Notes: a model not told the origin generated them from the letters alone. A stretch of 64,000 nucleotides of DNA from Amphritea atlantica (GCF_900111095.1 NZ_FOGB01000002.1:173405-237404), one strand, 5' to 3'; counted from the first letter of the stretch, positions 29,279 through 38,995 are shown. Made by a program: numbers and translations.

Positions 29279-30472
29279 CTAAACAGTGTTACGCAACGCT
29301 GCTGATTGCTCCGCCCGCTGCTCTATTCGCTGCGCGAGTAACAGGGCGGTGCAGCCGATGAGCATGATGATCAGTGTCAGTATCAGGCCGTTATTGAAAT
29401 TGCCATAATACTCGGCCATCAAACCGACAATCGCCGGGGCGATGACCTGGGCAATACCGTAACTGAAGGTGAGTCGGCTCATCGGCCTGGATGGATTATC
29501 CGGGAACAGACGTCCGACCATCGATAGCATCATACCGACGATGCCGATAAAACTGGCGCCATAGATCAGGGCGCTGATGATCACTGCAATCAGTTGATGG
29601 CTGAGTAACAGAATGAGAATGCTCAGGGCATTGAGCAGGTAAGCGGCAAACAGGGCCTGCCACTGGCCAGTAATATTGATCACTTTATCCCATAATGCGC
29701 TGGCCGGGGCGCAACTTAACCCGGCAACCAGCCAGATCATCCAGCCCTGTCCTGCCAGGGCATCAATACTTTCAGCAATGGTGATGAGAAACGTGGCTGA
29801 GATCACATAACCGGCACCGGCACAGAAATAGGCCAGTTGCAGAACCGGCATAAAAGAGGAGGGCATCGGGATCTGCCGGGTATGGTGTTTAGGCAGTGAT
29901 TGCTCAGCACTGAAGTCCGGTAACCACAGCCAGACAGGCAGAATCAGTAACAGGGTGACGGCGCCATAGATCAGCCACTGTTGCTCCCAGGTGAATATAT
30001 CTTTAATGATAACCGCGAGAATAGCCGTGATCACGATGCCGATACCCAGCCCGGAAAAGAAGATACCCAGTTCTGCTTTGTGATTGCGCTTCATCAACCA
30101 GTGCATCAGTAAGCCGCCTCCCAGCAACATCCCGGCTGAGCTGCTAAGACCTGACAGATAGCGCAGCAGATACCAGACCGGTTCGGACGTTGTCAGGGCC
30201 ATCGCCATGCTGGTCAGCACTGCGCTGAGCAGGCCGATTTTATACAGCCGGGCTTTCAGTGCCAGGCTGTGGATAAATGAGATCAGCAGAGCCCCGCTGA
30301 GATAACCGGCATAGTTGGCCGCCGCCAGATAGCCCGCCACCGATTCGCTCAGACCGACCCCCCGGGCCATCTCCGGAATCATCGGGGTATAGGCAAAACG
30401 GGCGATGCCTATAGTGGCAACTACACCTAAAACACAGGTGAGTAACATGCGAAATTTACTGATATCGGACAT
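29279..30472 (-). CDS. MFS transporter, YbfB/YjiJ family
   Basis: Inner-membrane transporter of 397 aa with about twelve predicted helices. The start GVVATIGIARFAYTPMIPEM is characteristic of the YbfB/YjiJ (MFS_4) family. Divergent from an AraC regulator (gap 117 bases) that probably controls it. Substrate unknown. Confidence 0.85.
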   Translation of the reverse strand: MSDISKFRMLLTCVLGVVATIGIARFAYTPMIPEMARGVGLSESVAGYLAAANYAGYLSGALLISFIHSLALKARLYKIGLLSAVLTSMAMALTTSEPVWYLLRYLSGLSSSAGMLLGGGLLMHWLMKRNHKAELGIFFSGLGIGIVITAILAVIIKDIFTWEQQWLIYGAVTLLLILPVWLWLPDFSAEQSLPKHHTRQIPMPSSFMPVLQLAYFCAGAGYVISATFLITIAESIDALAGQGWMIWLVAGLSCAPASALWDKVINITGQWQALFAAYLLNALSILILLLSHQLIAVIISALIYGASFIGIVGMMLSMVGRLFPDNPSRPMSRLTFSYGIAQVIAPAIVGLMAEYYGNFNNGLILTLIIMLIGCTALLLAQRIEQRAEQSAALRNTV

Positions 30473-30589
30473 CGGTAGTTCTCAGGTGGTCAGGTCGTAA
30501 AGTGAGTAGAAAACAGGTTAGCGAATACCGTTTCTGTTATCTTTCTATAAAATGACAAAATATGTATAAAATAGGACAGCTGGAAGATA

Positions 30590-31372
30590 ATGTTGGATGT
30601 TTCACACGAACTGAGTCTTTTAACCATGCAATCCCTGCCCCGGGAGCTGTACGTGCGTCAGGAGACGATGCCTGCCGGACACTTTTTTCCGCCGCACAGG
30701 CATGACTGGCACCAACTGCTCTATGCGGTATCCGGGGTGCTGGTGGTGGACCTGATTGGCGAGCGCTATTTTATTCCCCCGGAGCAGGCGATCTGGCTCC
30801 CCCGTGGCTGCCAGCACCGTGTTTACACCGAGTATGGCGCTGAGTTGAAAAGTCTCTATCTTGACGCGGGTTATCAGGGCCTGACGTCAGAAACGGCTGT
30901 TGTGTTGCAGGTGACACCGCTGTTCCGTGAACTGATACTTACCGCAGCAGGGTTTGAGGTGGAATATCCGATACAAGGCTATGAAAATAATCTGGTTCAG
31001 CTGCTGTTGCGGACCCTGGAGCGTCTTGAACGGAATGACCGATATCTGCCCTGGCCGGTCAGCGAAGATCTGATTAGCCTGTGTAACCGGCTCTATGAGC
31101 AGTCTGACAGTAGTGAAACATCGGAACAACTGGCCGCCGGGCTGGCGGTTTCATTACGAACACTGGATCGCCGTTTTCGCCGGGAAACCGGCATGTCCCT
31201 GAAACAGTGGCGCTTGCAGCTACGCCTGATGCAGGCGATAGAATTGCTTAATACCGGTCAGAGTATCACTGCAATCGCCCTGGAGCTTGGTTATAGCTCA
31301 CCTTCGCCCTTTATCTATATGTTTCGGGAGCAGTTTGGCGTCAGTCCGGCGCAGTATCGAAAGCAGAGATAG
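30590..31372 (+). CDS. AraC-family regulator with cupin sensor
   Basis: 260 aa. N-terminal cupin (~25-110, HRHDWHQLLYAVSGVL and PEQAIWLPRG), C-terminal double helix-turn-helix (~165-258) with the usual IAxELGYSSPSPFIYMFRxxFGxSPxQYR pattern. Divergent from the MFS gene and a likely regulator of it. Confidence 0.88.
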   Translation: MLDVSHELSLLTMQSLPRELYVRQETMPAGHFFPPHRHDWHQLLYAVSGVLVVDLIGERYFIPPEQAIWLPRGCQHRVYTEYGAELKSLYLDAGYQGLTSETAVVLQVTPLFRELILTAAGFEVEYPIQGYENNLVQLLLRTLERLERNDRYLPWPVSEDLISLCNRLYEQSDSSETSEQLAAGLAVSLRTLDRRFRRETGMSLKQWRLQLRLMQAIELLNTGQSITAIALELGYSSPSPFIYMFREQFGVSPAQYRKQR

Positions 31373-31486
31373 CGCCTGCCGATGTAGCAAACGGAGTAAA
31401 AAATTGCTGAACAAATATATCGGTAATAAGCCCTGTGTTACTGTTTAACCATTGGGTTTAAGCATTCTCCACAGAGGAATTGAGCG

Positions 31487-31696
31487 TTGAAAAAGTTTGA
31501 GTTACATCTGGATGCGATGATCGTTATTGCTCTGCTGTTTGTGTTATCTCTGGGGGTTAACGTTGTCCTCTATCGCCTCTATTCCGCAGAGGCAAAGGCG
31601 AACGTTAAGTTTCAGATTCAGAGCCAGGTTGATCAGCTTAATCTGGCGTCTATGGAGGCCTATATCAAAAAGCTGCAAGCATCAGGCGATAAGTAA
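31487..31696 (+). CDS. Small single-pass membrane protein
   Basis: 69 aa: one hydrophobic helix (~11-31) followed by a short polar, Gln/Lys-rich tail likely to form a helix. It begins with TTG; GAGG lies 9 bases upstream. It ends 16 bases before a DMSP-lyase-like cupin, so the two are probably co-transcribed. A decayed second copy of its 3' half lies at 40171-40263, which supports this being a genuine protein family. Function unknown. Confidence 0.65.
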   Translation: MKKFELHLDAMIVIALLFVLSLGVNVVLYRLYSAEAKANVKFQIQSQVDQLNLASMEAYIKKLQASGDK

Positions 31697-31712
31697 GTTT
31701 TAAAGGTACTTT

Positions 31713-32291
31713 ATGGATATTCGATATGATGATTTCCGGGTGCAGTTGCTCAGAACACTAAACGACGCTGATGGATTATCGTCAGAGGCCCGCAGCATGG
31801 TAACAGCGATGAGTCAGCGCCTTGAACGGCAAGGCGAGCTATCCCCGCGAATGGTGCAGGCCAACCCTTTGAGTGACATCCTGTTGCAGGTGAAAAGCAG
31901 CTATCAATCTCTGCCCGCAGAAGTGCATCCGCTGGTCGGGTCTTTCTTCAATATCGCAGACTATCTGGCATGGTACAAAAGGCCGGCCCCCGATATGCCT
32001 GACTTTATGATCGGTCATGCAAACGCTGAGATTATCGGCCCCCGGGGGCTGGAACGGCGGGATGATCTGGTGGTTGGCGTTACCCTGATGCGACCCGGGA
32101 TAACCTATCCGGATCACCAGCATCCACCTGAAGAGCTCTATATTGTTCTGAGCGAAGGTCTCTGGCGACAAAATGATAACCCCTGGTGGTCGCCGGGCCA
32201 TGGCGGCCTTGTCTATAATCCCGCGGATATTGTTCATTCGATGAGGTCTGTGGAGACGCCGTTATTTGCCCTCTGGTGCCTGCAAATGTAA
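31713..32291 (+). CDS. Cupin protein related to DMSP lyases (DddQ/DddL group)
   Basis: 192 aa. The C-terminal cupin carries the metal motif HQHPPEELYIVLSEG (H-x-H-x3-E-x-Y) near residue 130. It also has a second motif with H in PADIVHSMR near residue 172, matching the cupin DMSP lyase superfamily. Active members split dimethylsulfoniopropionate into DMS and acrylate. The N-terminal helical region (~1-95) and total length fit DddQ. The superfamily also holds related proteins without lyase activity, so activity is not proven. No acrylate-utilisation genes are next to it. Confidence 0.62.
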   Translation: MDIRYDDFRVQLLRTLNDADGLSSEARSMVTAMSQRLERQGELSPRMVQANPLSDILLQVKSSYQSLPAEVHPLVGSFFNIADYLAWYKRPAPDMPDFMIGHANAEIIGPRGLERRDDLVVGVTLMRPGITYPDHQHPPEELYIVLSEGLWRQNDNPWWSPGHGGLVYNPADIVHSMRSVETPLFALWCLQM

Positions 32292-32500
32292 AGCGCCTGC
32301 CCCATCGTTGATGTCCATTTGTGCTGCTCATTAACTCTGCCTCCCAAAGAACAAAGCTTGCACACTTCTTGCAGATCCTCTCCTATCCTTCCCGTCATTA
32401 ACAGGGCTGCTGCTTCAACAGGCTGGCCCTGAATGCTCCTGAGCCTATATGTGACGGTGTCTGGAAGAGATCTGAGTTGTGTATTAAAGGCAGATGTGCG

Positions 32501-32617
32501 GTGGAAAACATAACGATACTGGAAGGTAAACAACGTTACTTTTCTGACAATTTGTCGCACAAGTCTGAACCGGTGCTCTATCAGGTGCCGAGTAAACTAC
32601 TGGAGAGACAATGGTAA
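32501..32617 (+). CDS. Possible small ORF overlapping the phosphatase start
   Basis: 38 codons from GTG 32501, ending with a TAA that overlaps the phosphatase ATG by 7 bases (ATGGTAA). The overlap would suit coupling, but there is no clear ribosome-binding site and no recognised family. The rest of 32292-32610 shows nothing else. Confidence 0.2.
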   Translation: MENITILEGKQRYFSDNLSHKSEPVLYQVPSKLLERQW

Positions 32618-33171
32618 CAAGAACCAGTGAGTCCCATCCCCTGCAGATAGCCGAGGTTCGTGCGGCTGACTCTTTTGGCCGCATCGGCATCACCTTCTGT
32701 CCGGGTAAACATGACCCTTTTGCGATTACTGGTGCCTGGGCCAGGGATCTGGATACCGATCTTGACGTGATCGCTGACTGGGGGGCAAAGCTGGTTATCT
32801 CTCTGGTGGAAGCCTTTGAGCTCAGACAACTGAAAGTCCCTGATCTTGGGGTCGCCACCCAGCGCAGAGGGATCGGCTGGCTACATCTGCCGATAGAGGA
32901 TTACTCGGTTCCCAATGAGATGTTTGAGCAGCAGTGGGTCACTCAGGGGCGGGATATCCGCAACAGGCTGCGTCATGGCGAAGATATTCTGGTGCACTGT
33001 AAGGGCGGGCTTGGCAGGGCAGGGATGATCGCTGCCCGGTTGCTGGTTGAGTTGGGTATGAACCCTAAAGTGGCGATTAAAACGGTGCGCCGGGCGCGAA
33101 AAGGTGCCATAGAAACACCCTCGCAACTGACTCTTGTGCGGCAAACTCAGGCTATTTCCGATGAGCTGTGA
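32611..33171 (+). CDS. Dual-specificity/tyrosine phosphatase-like protein (CDKN3-like)
   Basis: 186 aa. The phosphatase loop HCKGGLGRAG (C-x5-R, catalytic Cys and Arg present) is near residue 132. A candidate general-acid Asp lies in LPIEDYSVP near residue 93. GGAGAG stands before ATG 32611. It overlaps the following kinase-like gene by 4 bases, suggesting a paired phosphorylation/dephosphorylation module. Substrate unknown. Confidence 0.8.
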   Translation: MVTRTSESHPLQIAEVRAADSFGRIGITFCPGKHDPFAITGAWARDLDTDLDVIADWGAKLVISLVEAFELRQLKVPDLGVATQRRGIGWLHLPIEDYSVPNEMFEQQWVTQGRDIRNRLRHGEDILVHCKGGLGRAGMIAARLLVELGMNPKVAIKTVRRARKGAIETPSQLTLVRQTQAISDEL

Positions 33172-33851
33172 TGCATGCCGGGTGCAGTGTGATTGATACT
33201 CAGAAAATGCAGCGGGTCGCCGGTCAGATCGGCAGCAACCCTGCCGGAATCTTTCAGGATCACAACGGCCAGCGCTACTATGTGAAATCGCTTGAATCCC
33301 CGATGCATGCCCGCAATGAATTGATCGCCGCAAGACTCTATCAACTGGCCGGAGCGCCAACCCTGACCTATCACAACAGTGTCGATCCCTGTCAGATCGT
33401 CACCGAATGGTTAGCCCTTGATAAAAAGCATATCGCCCACTTTAGCGAGAGCGAACGTAAACAGGCTCAGCAATGGTTCGGGGTACATGCCTGGACCGCA
33501 AACTGGGATGCTGCGGGTTTCGATGGTGATAATCAGGGGGTGAAAAATGGCAAAGTTCTCACTCTGGACGTTGGCGGCGCACTGGCCTTTCGCGCCCATG
33601 GAGACCCTAAAGGCAAAGCCTTTGGTCTTCAGGTGGAAGAACTCACTGTATTACGACGGGACAGAGGCAATCCCCATGCCCTTAAACTCTTCGCCGATAT
33701 GACAGAGGACGAGGTAAAACAGGCGATCAGGGTCGTCGCCCTGATCCCCAACGAACAGATACGTCAGGTGATTATCAACAGTGGTGGTAGCCATAAACTG
33801 GCTGAGAAAATGGTGGCACGCAAAGCCGATATGATGGGAAGGTTGAGTTAA
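33168..33851 (+). CDS. Small protein-kinase-fold protein (HipA/actin-fragmin-kinase-like)
   Basis: 227 aa. GSNPAGIFQD looks like the glycine-rich loop, RYYVKSL carries the likely ATP-anchoring Lys, and TEWL looks like the hinge. WDAAGFDGDNQG and LTLDVGGALAFRA supply the likely catalytic/metal Asp and Asn. This small kinase-like group is related to HipA/PI-kinase-type folds and usually annotated as hypothetical. Start GTG 33168 or ATG 33171; both overlap the phosphatase stop. No HipB-like DNA-binding partner is present, which argues against a classical HipBA toxin-antitoxin. Confidence 0.6.
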   Translation: MMHAGCSVIDTQKMQRVAGQIGSNPAGIFQDHNGQRYYVKSLESPMHARNELIAARLYQLAGAPTLTYHNSVDPCQIVTEWLALDKKHIAHFSESERKQAQQWFGVHAWTANWDAAGFDGDNQGVKNGKVLTLDVGGALAFRAHGDPKGKAFGLQVEELTVLRRDRGNPHALKLFADMTEDEVKQAIRVVALIPNEQIRQVIINSGGSHKLAEKMVARKADMMGRLS

Positions 33852-33979
33852 CCGTGTTGGGGGCTCTTAATGCTGATATGCTCCTGATAACCCTTTGATC
33901 CGCAATCTTTATTGTCATGCGTAGTCTTTTATCAGGCTAGCTTTGCTAAACTGGTTCAGACGCCTTCACCGACTGAGTA

Positions 33980-35827
33980 GTGCAGATAATGATGCCCGCC
34001 GAAATAGTATTGAATACGCATGCCATTGCTGTTTTATTGCTCACAGCTCTGGCTCTGTTTCTGTTCACGCGGGACTGGTTACCGCTGGAATCCTCCAGTT
34101 TATTTGTCCTGGCCGCGCTGGCAACCGGTTTTCAGCTCTTTCCCTATACCGCTGATGGTAAAACCATTCATGCGGTCGACTTTTTTTCCGGGTTTGGCCA
34201 TGAAGCACTGATTGCGGTGACTGCGCTGATGATCATTGGCCACGCACTGGCCCGGACTGGCGCACTTGAGCCAGTTGGCAGGGCGCTTACCCGTTTATGG
34301 CAGGTGTCGCCGAAGCTGTCCTTTTTGCTGACGCTGATTGTGGGTGCGGCACTGAGTGCCTTTGTGAATAATGTCCCCATTGTTATCTTACTGTTGCCCA
34401 TCCTTATCAGTGTCTCGTTGCAGACCAAAACATCGGCTTCAGGTATTCTGATGCCGATGGGCTTCGCCACCCTGATCGGCGGCATGGGAACCACCATCGG
34501 CACATCGACTAATCTGCTGGTGGTGTCGGTGGCCGTCAGTATGGGGATGGCCCCCTTCTCCATGTTTGAGTTTATCGGGCCGGTGGCGCTCAGCAGCCTG
34601 TTGGCAATTATCTATTTATGGCTGGTGGCACCCAGAATTTTACCTGAGAGGGCGTCCGAGCTGGGGGATGCGTCGCCACGAATTTTTTCTGCTGCACTGC
34701 ATATCAATGAGGATGGCTTTTCCGATGGTAAAACGGTCGAAGAGGTGATTGAACAGACCGATAAGCGGGTTAGCATTAAATATGTCAGAAGGGCGGGCAG
34801 CGATGCGCTGACCGTTGCTTCCCGGCAACTGACTTTGAAACCGGGGGATCAGTTGTTAGTCAGTGACACGCCTGAAAACCTGAAAGCCTATGAACAGCTG
34901 TTAGATGCCGACCTGTATGGCAGTGAGACAAAAATAGACGAGGATCACCCTTTGCAGGCAGAGGGGCAACAGTTAGCTGAAATTATCATTGCCCAGGGGT
35001 CACCGCTACTCAACACGTCGGTTTCAAAAACGCGTTTTGCTGACAGATATCAACTGGTTGTTCTGGCGTTGCATCGTGTCGGTCCACAGAGCCGTCAGGC
35101 CGTTGCGGATATAGACAATACACAGCTACAGCTGGGGGACGTACTGCTGGTGCAAGGCGCCAGCGAAACCATCGCAGAGCTTAAACAGCAAGGCAAGATA
35201 TTAGTACTCGACGCTACATCTCATATTCCCCACTCTGAAAAAGCCCCCCTGGCGTTGATGATTATGATCGCTGTGGTGGCTATTTCAGCGCTGGGACTTC
35301 TCCCTATCGCCATCAGTGCCGTCTGCGGCGTATTGCTACTGGCACTGACAAACTGCCTCGGCTGGAAAGATATGGCTGAAGCCGTTAATGCCCAGATTAT
35401 CCTGATTGTTGCCGCATCATTAGCGCTGGGTTTTGCGATGCTTGAAACCGGGGCCGCCGATGCGATGGCCGCAGGCTTTGTCTATCTGACGGCGGATCTG
35501 TCGGTGACCATGCAGTTAAGCGGCCTGATGTTGTTGATGGCGATAATGACCAATATCGTCTCAAACAATGCTGCCGCCGTGATCGGCACACCGATAGCGA
35601 TAGGCATAGCCAATCAGCTTGGCATGCCGGTCGAGCCTTTTGTGCTGGCTGTGTTGTTTGGGGCTAATATGAGCTATGCCACACCGATGGCTTATAAGAC
35701 TAATCTGCTGGTGATGACCGTTGGGGGATACAGCTTTAATGACTTTTTGAAGGTCGGTATCCCGCTCACCATCATCATGTGGTTATCGCTGAGCTTCCTG
35801 ATTCCGGTGTTTTATCCGGTTGGGTGA
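33980..35827 (+). CDS. SLC13/DASS-type permease with two TrkA-C domains
   Basis: 615 aa inner-membrane transporter. Two groups of helices (~8-215 and ~425-610) each contain a family-like re-entrant region (SAFVNNVPIVILLLPI and TNIVSNNAAAVIGTPI). Between them are two TrkA-C/RCK_C ligand-binding modules (~235-310 and ~335-410). This layout is seen in anion (sulfate/dicarboxylate-like) sodium symporters. The start is uncertain: GTG 33980, ATG 33989 or ATG 33992, all with poor ribosome-binding sites. Confidence 0.82.
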   Translation: MQIMMPAEIVLNTHAIAVLLLTALALFLFTRDWLPLESSSLFVLAALATGFQLFPYTADGKTIHAVDFFSGFGHEALIAVTALMIIGHALARTGALEPVGRALTRLWQVSPKLSFLLTLIVGAALSAFVNNVPIVILLLPILISVSLQTKTSASGILMPMGFATLIGGMGTTIGTSTNLLVVSVAVSMGMAPFSMFEFIGPVALSSLLAIIYLWLVAPRILPERASELGDASPRIFSAALHINEDGFSDGKTVEEVIEQTDKRVSIKYVRRAGSDALTVASRQLTLKPGDQLLVSDTPENLKAYEQLLDADLYGSETKIDEDHPLQAEGQQLAEIIIAQGSPLLNTSVSKTRFADRYQLVVLALHRVGPQSRQAVADIDNTQLQLGDVLLVQGASETIAELKQQGKILVLDATSHIPHSEKAPLALMIMIAVVAISALGLLPIAISAVCGVLLLALTNCLGWKDMAEAVNAQIILIVAASLALGFAMLETGAADAMAAGFVYLTADLSVTMQLSGLMLLMAIMTNIVSNNAAAVIGTPIAIGIANQLGMPVEPFVLAVLFGANMSYATPMAYKTNLLVMTVGGYSFNDFLKVGIPLTIIMWLSLSFLIPVFYPVG

Positions 35828-36091
35828 CGCTGTCTTGATATCGGAGCCGGCCGCTAAAACTGGTTTTGATCTCCTGCCGGGTAATGCCCTGTTGTGCTTC
35901 GCCCGGGTTCTTTATGGTTCCCCATAATGGGTGAGTCTGGTGTAAACGATGACTGTTTTTTGTATAAGCTTCCGATATAGTTGCCCGCTTTCTGTATTGC
36001 GTCAGCAGAGAGTCGTCATTGTCTGGGATGAGCTTACCAAAAACGGAGTCAACGCACTCATTCAGAATCAATAGAAGAGATACGGAGCCTG

Positions 36092-37981
36092 ATGATACAT
36101 AGCACCAAAAGCAGCGATGAACTCCGGTCTGTCCGGAATAGTCGATATATTCTGTTATGCAAACTACTGCTGGTGATAGGCACCTCTTTCCTGCTGGTGT
36201 TTGGTTCGTTGACGATTATTGATCATATGTATCTGCTGGGGACTATCCTGCTGGGGTGTATGAGCCTGGGTTATGTTGCCCTGTATCAGCTGCATCGGCA
36301 TGACAATATCCGCTTTGGAATTATCGCAATCAACAGTCTTTGCGTGGTGTTGTCGCTGACCTTGCTGATAACCGGTGGACGGGAAAATACCGGAATCTTC
36401 TGGGTCTATCCGCTGCTGGCGATCAACATCTTCATCAACCGCTTCAGAACGGCGGTGTTGCTGTACGGCTGTTTTCTGATTATCTGCGGTGTGCTTCTGC
36501 TAACCCCCTTTTCGGGACTTTTACTGGCAAGTTATTCGTCGACCGAAGCGATACGTATTGAGTTTACCCTGGCCGCGCTCTATCTGATCTGTCTGGCAAC
36601 GTTGCATTCAGAGGAGCGTGCACAAGCGATGCTGATTGCGATGCATGATGCGGATATGCACAAAATGGCCTTTTTTGACACCCTGACGGGCCTGCCAAAC
36701 CGCTGGAATATAAAGGATCGGCTTGAATCATTACTACATAGCAGCAAAGCGCCCGATCGGCATGTCGGCCTGCTTTATATCGACCTGGATAATTTTAAAA
36801 AGGTCAATGATAACTATGGCCATGATATGGGTGATCAACTCTTAGGCACCTTTAGTGCCCGGCTCAGACAACTGGCGGAGGAACTGAATCCATCTTTTCA
36901 GCTTGAACTGGGACGGATGGCGGGAGATGAGTTTGTGGTCGTGGTAAATGGCCCGCACCTCATCAACCGAACCCGGGAGGTGGCTGAGCGTATTCTGCAG
37001 CTATTTGAAGAGGGACTGCCCGTGCAGGGGATTAGTCATTCGGTGTATGCCAGTATCGGCATCGCCCTCTATCCGCAACATGCCGAAACCGCCTCAGAAC
37101 TGATCCATCGTGCAGATCTGGCGATGTATCAGGCCAAAGGCAACGGCCGGAACCGCTTTGAATATTATTCTGATGCACTGGCCGGGGAGTTGCGCGATCA
37201 GGACCGGATTGAGAGTGCTTTGAGAGTCGCGTTGAAGCACAACTTCTTCTCCCTGGTCTTTATGCCGATGTATGATTGCCAGACGCTTGAGATCGTCGGG
37301 CTTGAAGTGTTGTTGCGGGCAGAAAACCTGCAATCCGATGGTATTGGCCCGGATCGTTTTATCCAGATTGCGGAGAAAACCAGTCTGATCAAAGAGATCG
37401 ATCTATGGGTGATCAGTAATGCCCTGGAACGGCTGGTAGAGCTTCAGTCCGCAACTGGTTTCAGTGGCAAACTCTGCATCAATATCTCCGGCGTAGAGCT
37501 GCATAATGAACTGTTCCCGGCGCAGGTGAAAGCGCTCTTCAATACCTATGGCGTGACTCCCTCTTCTGTTGAGTTTGAAATTACTGAAACCGCCTTTGTT
37601 GTAGACGACAATAAGAGCCGGACGATACTCAATGAGCTCAGAGCGCTGGGTATCTCACTGGCACTGGATGATTTTGGTACCGGCTTTACCGCTTTCAGGC
37701 AGTTAATAAACTACCCTGCGGACTGTCTTAAAATTGACCGGTCATTTGTGAATGATCTGTTTTCAGCTAATGTTGCGCGGCATAAAATGGTCAGGATTAT
37801 TGAGGAACTGGCCGAGCTATATGAGTTGCGGGTGGTTGCTGAAGGGGTGGAAACACAAGAGCAACTGGATTATCTGCAACAGATAGGCTGTGACTGGGTA
37901 CAGGGGTATTTTCTATCCCGGCCGCTGCCGTGGCCGGAGATGCTTAGTCTGATGAGTAACCCGGACCCCGTTATAAAATAG
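36092..37981 (+). CDS. Membrane GGDEF/EAL protein with altered active-site motifs
   Basis: 629 aa. The N-terminal part has about six membrane helices (~22-175), then GGDEF (~190-360) and EAL (~375-625) domains. The GGDEF signature reads RMAGDEFVVV (AGDEF) and the EAL signature reads LEVLLRAE (EVL). Other EAL-domain motifs (ALDDFGTGFTAF, KIDRSFV) are kept. AGDEF can still be active; EVL makes phosphodiesterase activity less certain. Alone on its strand. The 264-base gap before it (35828-36091) has no recognised signal. Confidence 0.85.
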   Translation: MIHSTKSSDELRSVRNSRYILLCKLLLVIGTSFLLVFGSLTIIDHMYLLGTILLGCMSLGYVALYQLHRHDNIRFGIIAINSLCVVLSLTLLITGGRENTGIFWVYPLLAINIFINRFRTAVLLYGCFLIICGVLLLTPFSGLLLASYSSTEAIRIEFTLAALYLICLATLHSEERAQAMLIAMHDADMHKMAFFDTLTGLPNRWNIKDRLESLLHSSKAPDRHVGLLYIDLDNFKKVNDNYGHDMGDQLLGTFSARLRQLAEELNPSFQLELGRMAGDEFVVVVNGPHLINRTREVAERILQLFEEGLPVQGISHSVYASIGIALYPQHAETASELIHRADLAMYQAKGNGRNRFEYYSDALAGELRDQDRIESALRVALKHNFFSLVFMPMYDCQTLEIVGLEVLLRAENLQSDGIGPDRFIQIAEKTSLIKEIDLWVISNALERLVELQSATGFSGKLCINISGVELHNELFPAQVKALFNTYGVTPSSVEFEITETAFVVDDNKSRTILNELRALGISLALDDFGTGFTAFRQLINYPADCLKIDRSFVNDLFSANVARHKMVRIIEELAELYELRVVAEGVETQEQLDYLQQIGCDWVQGYFLSRPLPWPEMLSLMSNPDPVIK

Positions 37982-38058
37982 CCCGCTCTTAGAGCGGTCA
38001 GGCATCTGTTCCAGTCGTTGAACAAACAGCCCTGTCGTCTATCCCTATCCCTTTCTGC

Positions 38059-38970
38059 TTATTCTGTGGTATCCAGCCTGGTACAGGTATTGATAATCTG
38101 CTCTCGTATCCACTGATGAGCCTTCGAGTGGTGGGTGATCTTGTTCCAGTAAAGGTTCAGCTCGAAGCGGCAACTGAAAGGGGGATCTTTAATCTGCATC
38201 GGCCCACCAATCAGTCGTGCTAAACGTTCAGGCAACGTCATGATCAGACCGGTATTGGCAATGGTCGGAATAAAGCTGGAGACACTGGGCAGACGCAGTC
38301 CGACATTCAGATTCACCCCCTGAAGTTCCGGGGTATTCAGGTAGAGAGGCTTCCAGCCACCTTCGTAACGAACCTCTAAATGTCGGGCCTGGATATACTC
38401 TTCGAGGCTGATCTGCCGTCGGGCTAACGGATGTTCTGCAGACATCAGGCACACATAGCGATCCTGAAACAGCGCGCGTTGATAGAGTGCTTCATAATCC
38501 TGCAGCACGGGTGACAGCAGCAGATCACACTGACCGCGCTGCAGCTGTTGATGGCCACTGAGGTGTGACTGGATAAATATCATGCGGATATTGGGCGCTA
38601 GCCTGCTTATTCTTTGTACCAGTTCCGGAACGATCACCTGCAGTTCATACTGGTTGCAGGAGAGCGTGACATCCAGATCGGCATTGGCGGGCTCAAACTC
38701 CTCTGGCTGGAGTAGTTCTGACATCCCCCGAAGCAGGTTCTCAATCTCCGGCATGATCTGGTGGCAGCGACGGGTTGGTGAAACGCCCCGGCCTGAACGC
38801 ACAAACAGAGGGTCGTGCAGTGCTTCACGCATCTGCTCCAGGGTATAACTGACGGCAGGTTGATTCTGTCCCAGTTCAATCGCTGCTGCCGTCAGGGAAC
38901 CCTGCTCATAGATTAGCTTGAGTGTCCTGAGGCTTTTGAAACTCAGCGTACTGTAATCAAATTTTTCCAT
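38059..38970 (-). CDS. LysR-family transcriptional regulator
   Basis: 303 aa from ATG 38970 (MEKFDYS). The frame extends 10 codons to a TTG at 39000. N-terminal winged helix-turn-helix (~10-65, LTAAAIELGQNQPAVSYTL) and C-terminal substrate-binding fold. Divergent from a PhyH-type dioxygenase gene; the 83-base gap has a 15-bp palindrome. Confidence 0.88.
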   Translation of the reverse strand: MEKFDYSTLSFKSLRTLKLIYEQGSLTAAAIELGQNQPAVSYTLEQMREALHDPLFVRSGRGVSPTRRCHQIMPEIENLLRGMSELLQPEEFEPANADLDVTLSCNQYELQVIVPELVQRISRLAPNIRMIFIQSHLSGHQQLQRGQCDLLLSPVLQDYEALYQRALFQDRYVCLMSAEHPLARRQISLEEYIQARHLEVRYEGGWKPLYLNTPELQGVNLNVGLRLPSVSSFIPTIANTGLIMTLPERLARLIGGPMQIKDPPFSCRFELNLYWNKITHHSKAHQWIREQIINTCTRLDTTE

Positions 38971-38995
38971 AACAGTTATCAAAATTATCGACTTA

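Noticed and set aside
33168-33851. HipBA toxin-antitoxin locus
   Set aside because: The kinase-like protein is about half the length of HipA and its partner is a phosphatase, not a HipB-type repressor.
33943-34211. Small ORFs overlapping the start of the SLC13 permease
   Set aside because: Out-of-frame shadows of the permease's first membrane helices.
37982-38010. Terminator after the second GGDEF/EAL gene
   Set aside because: CCGCTCT/AGAGCGG is palindromic but has a one-base loop and no T-run.
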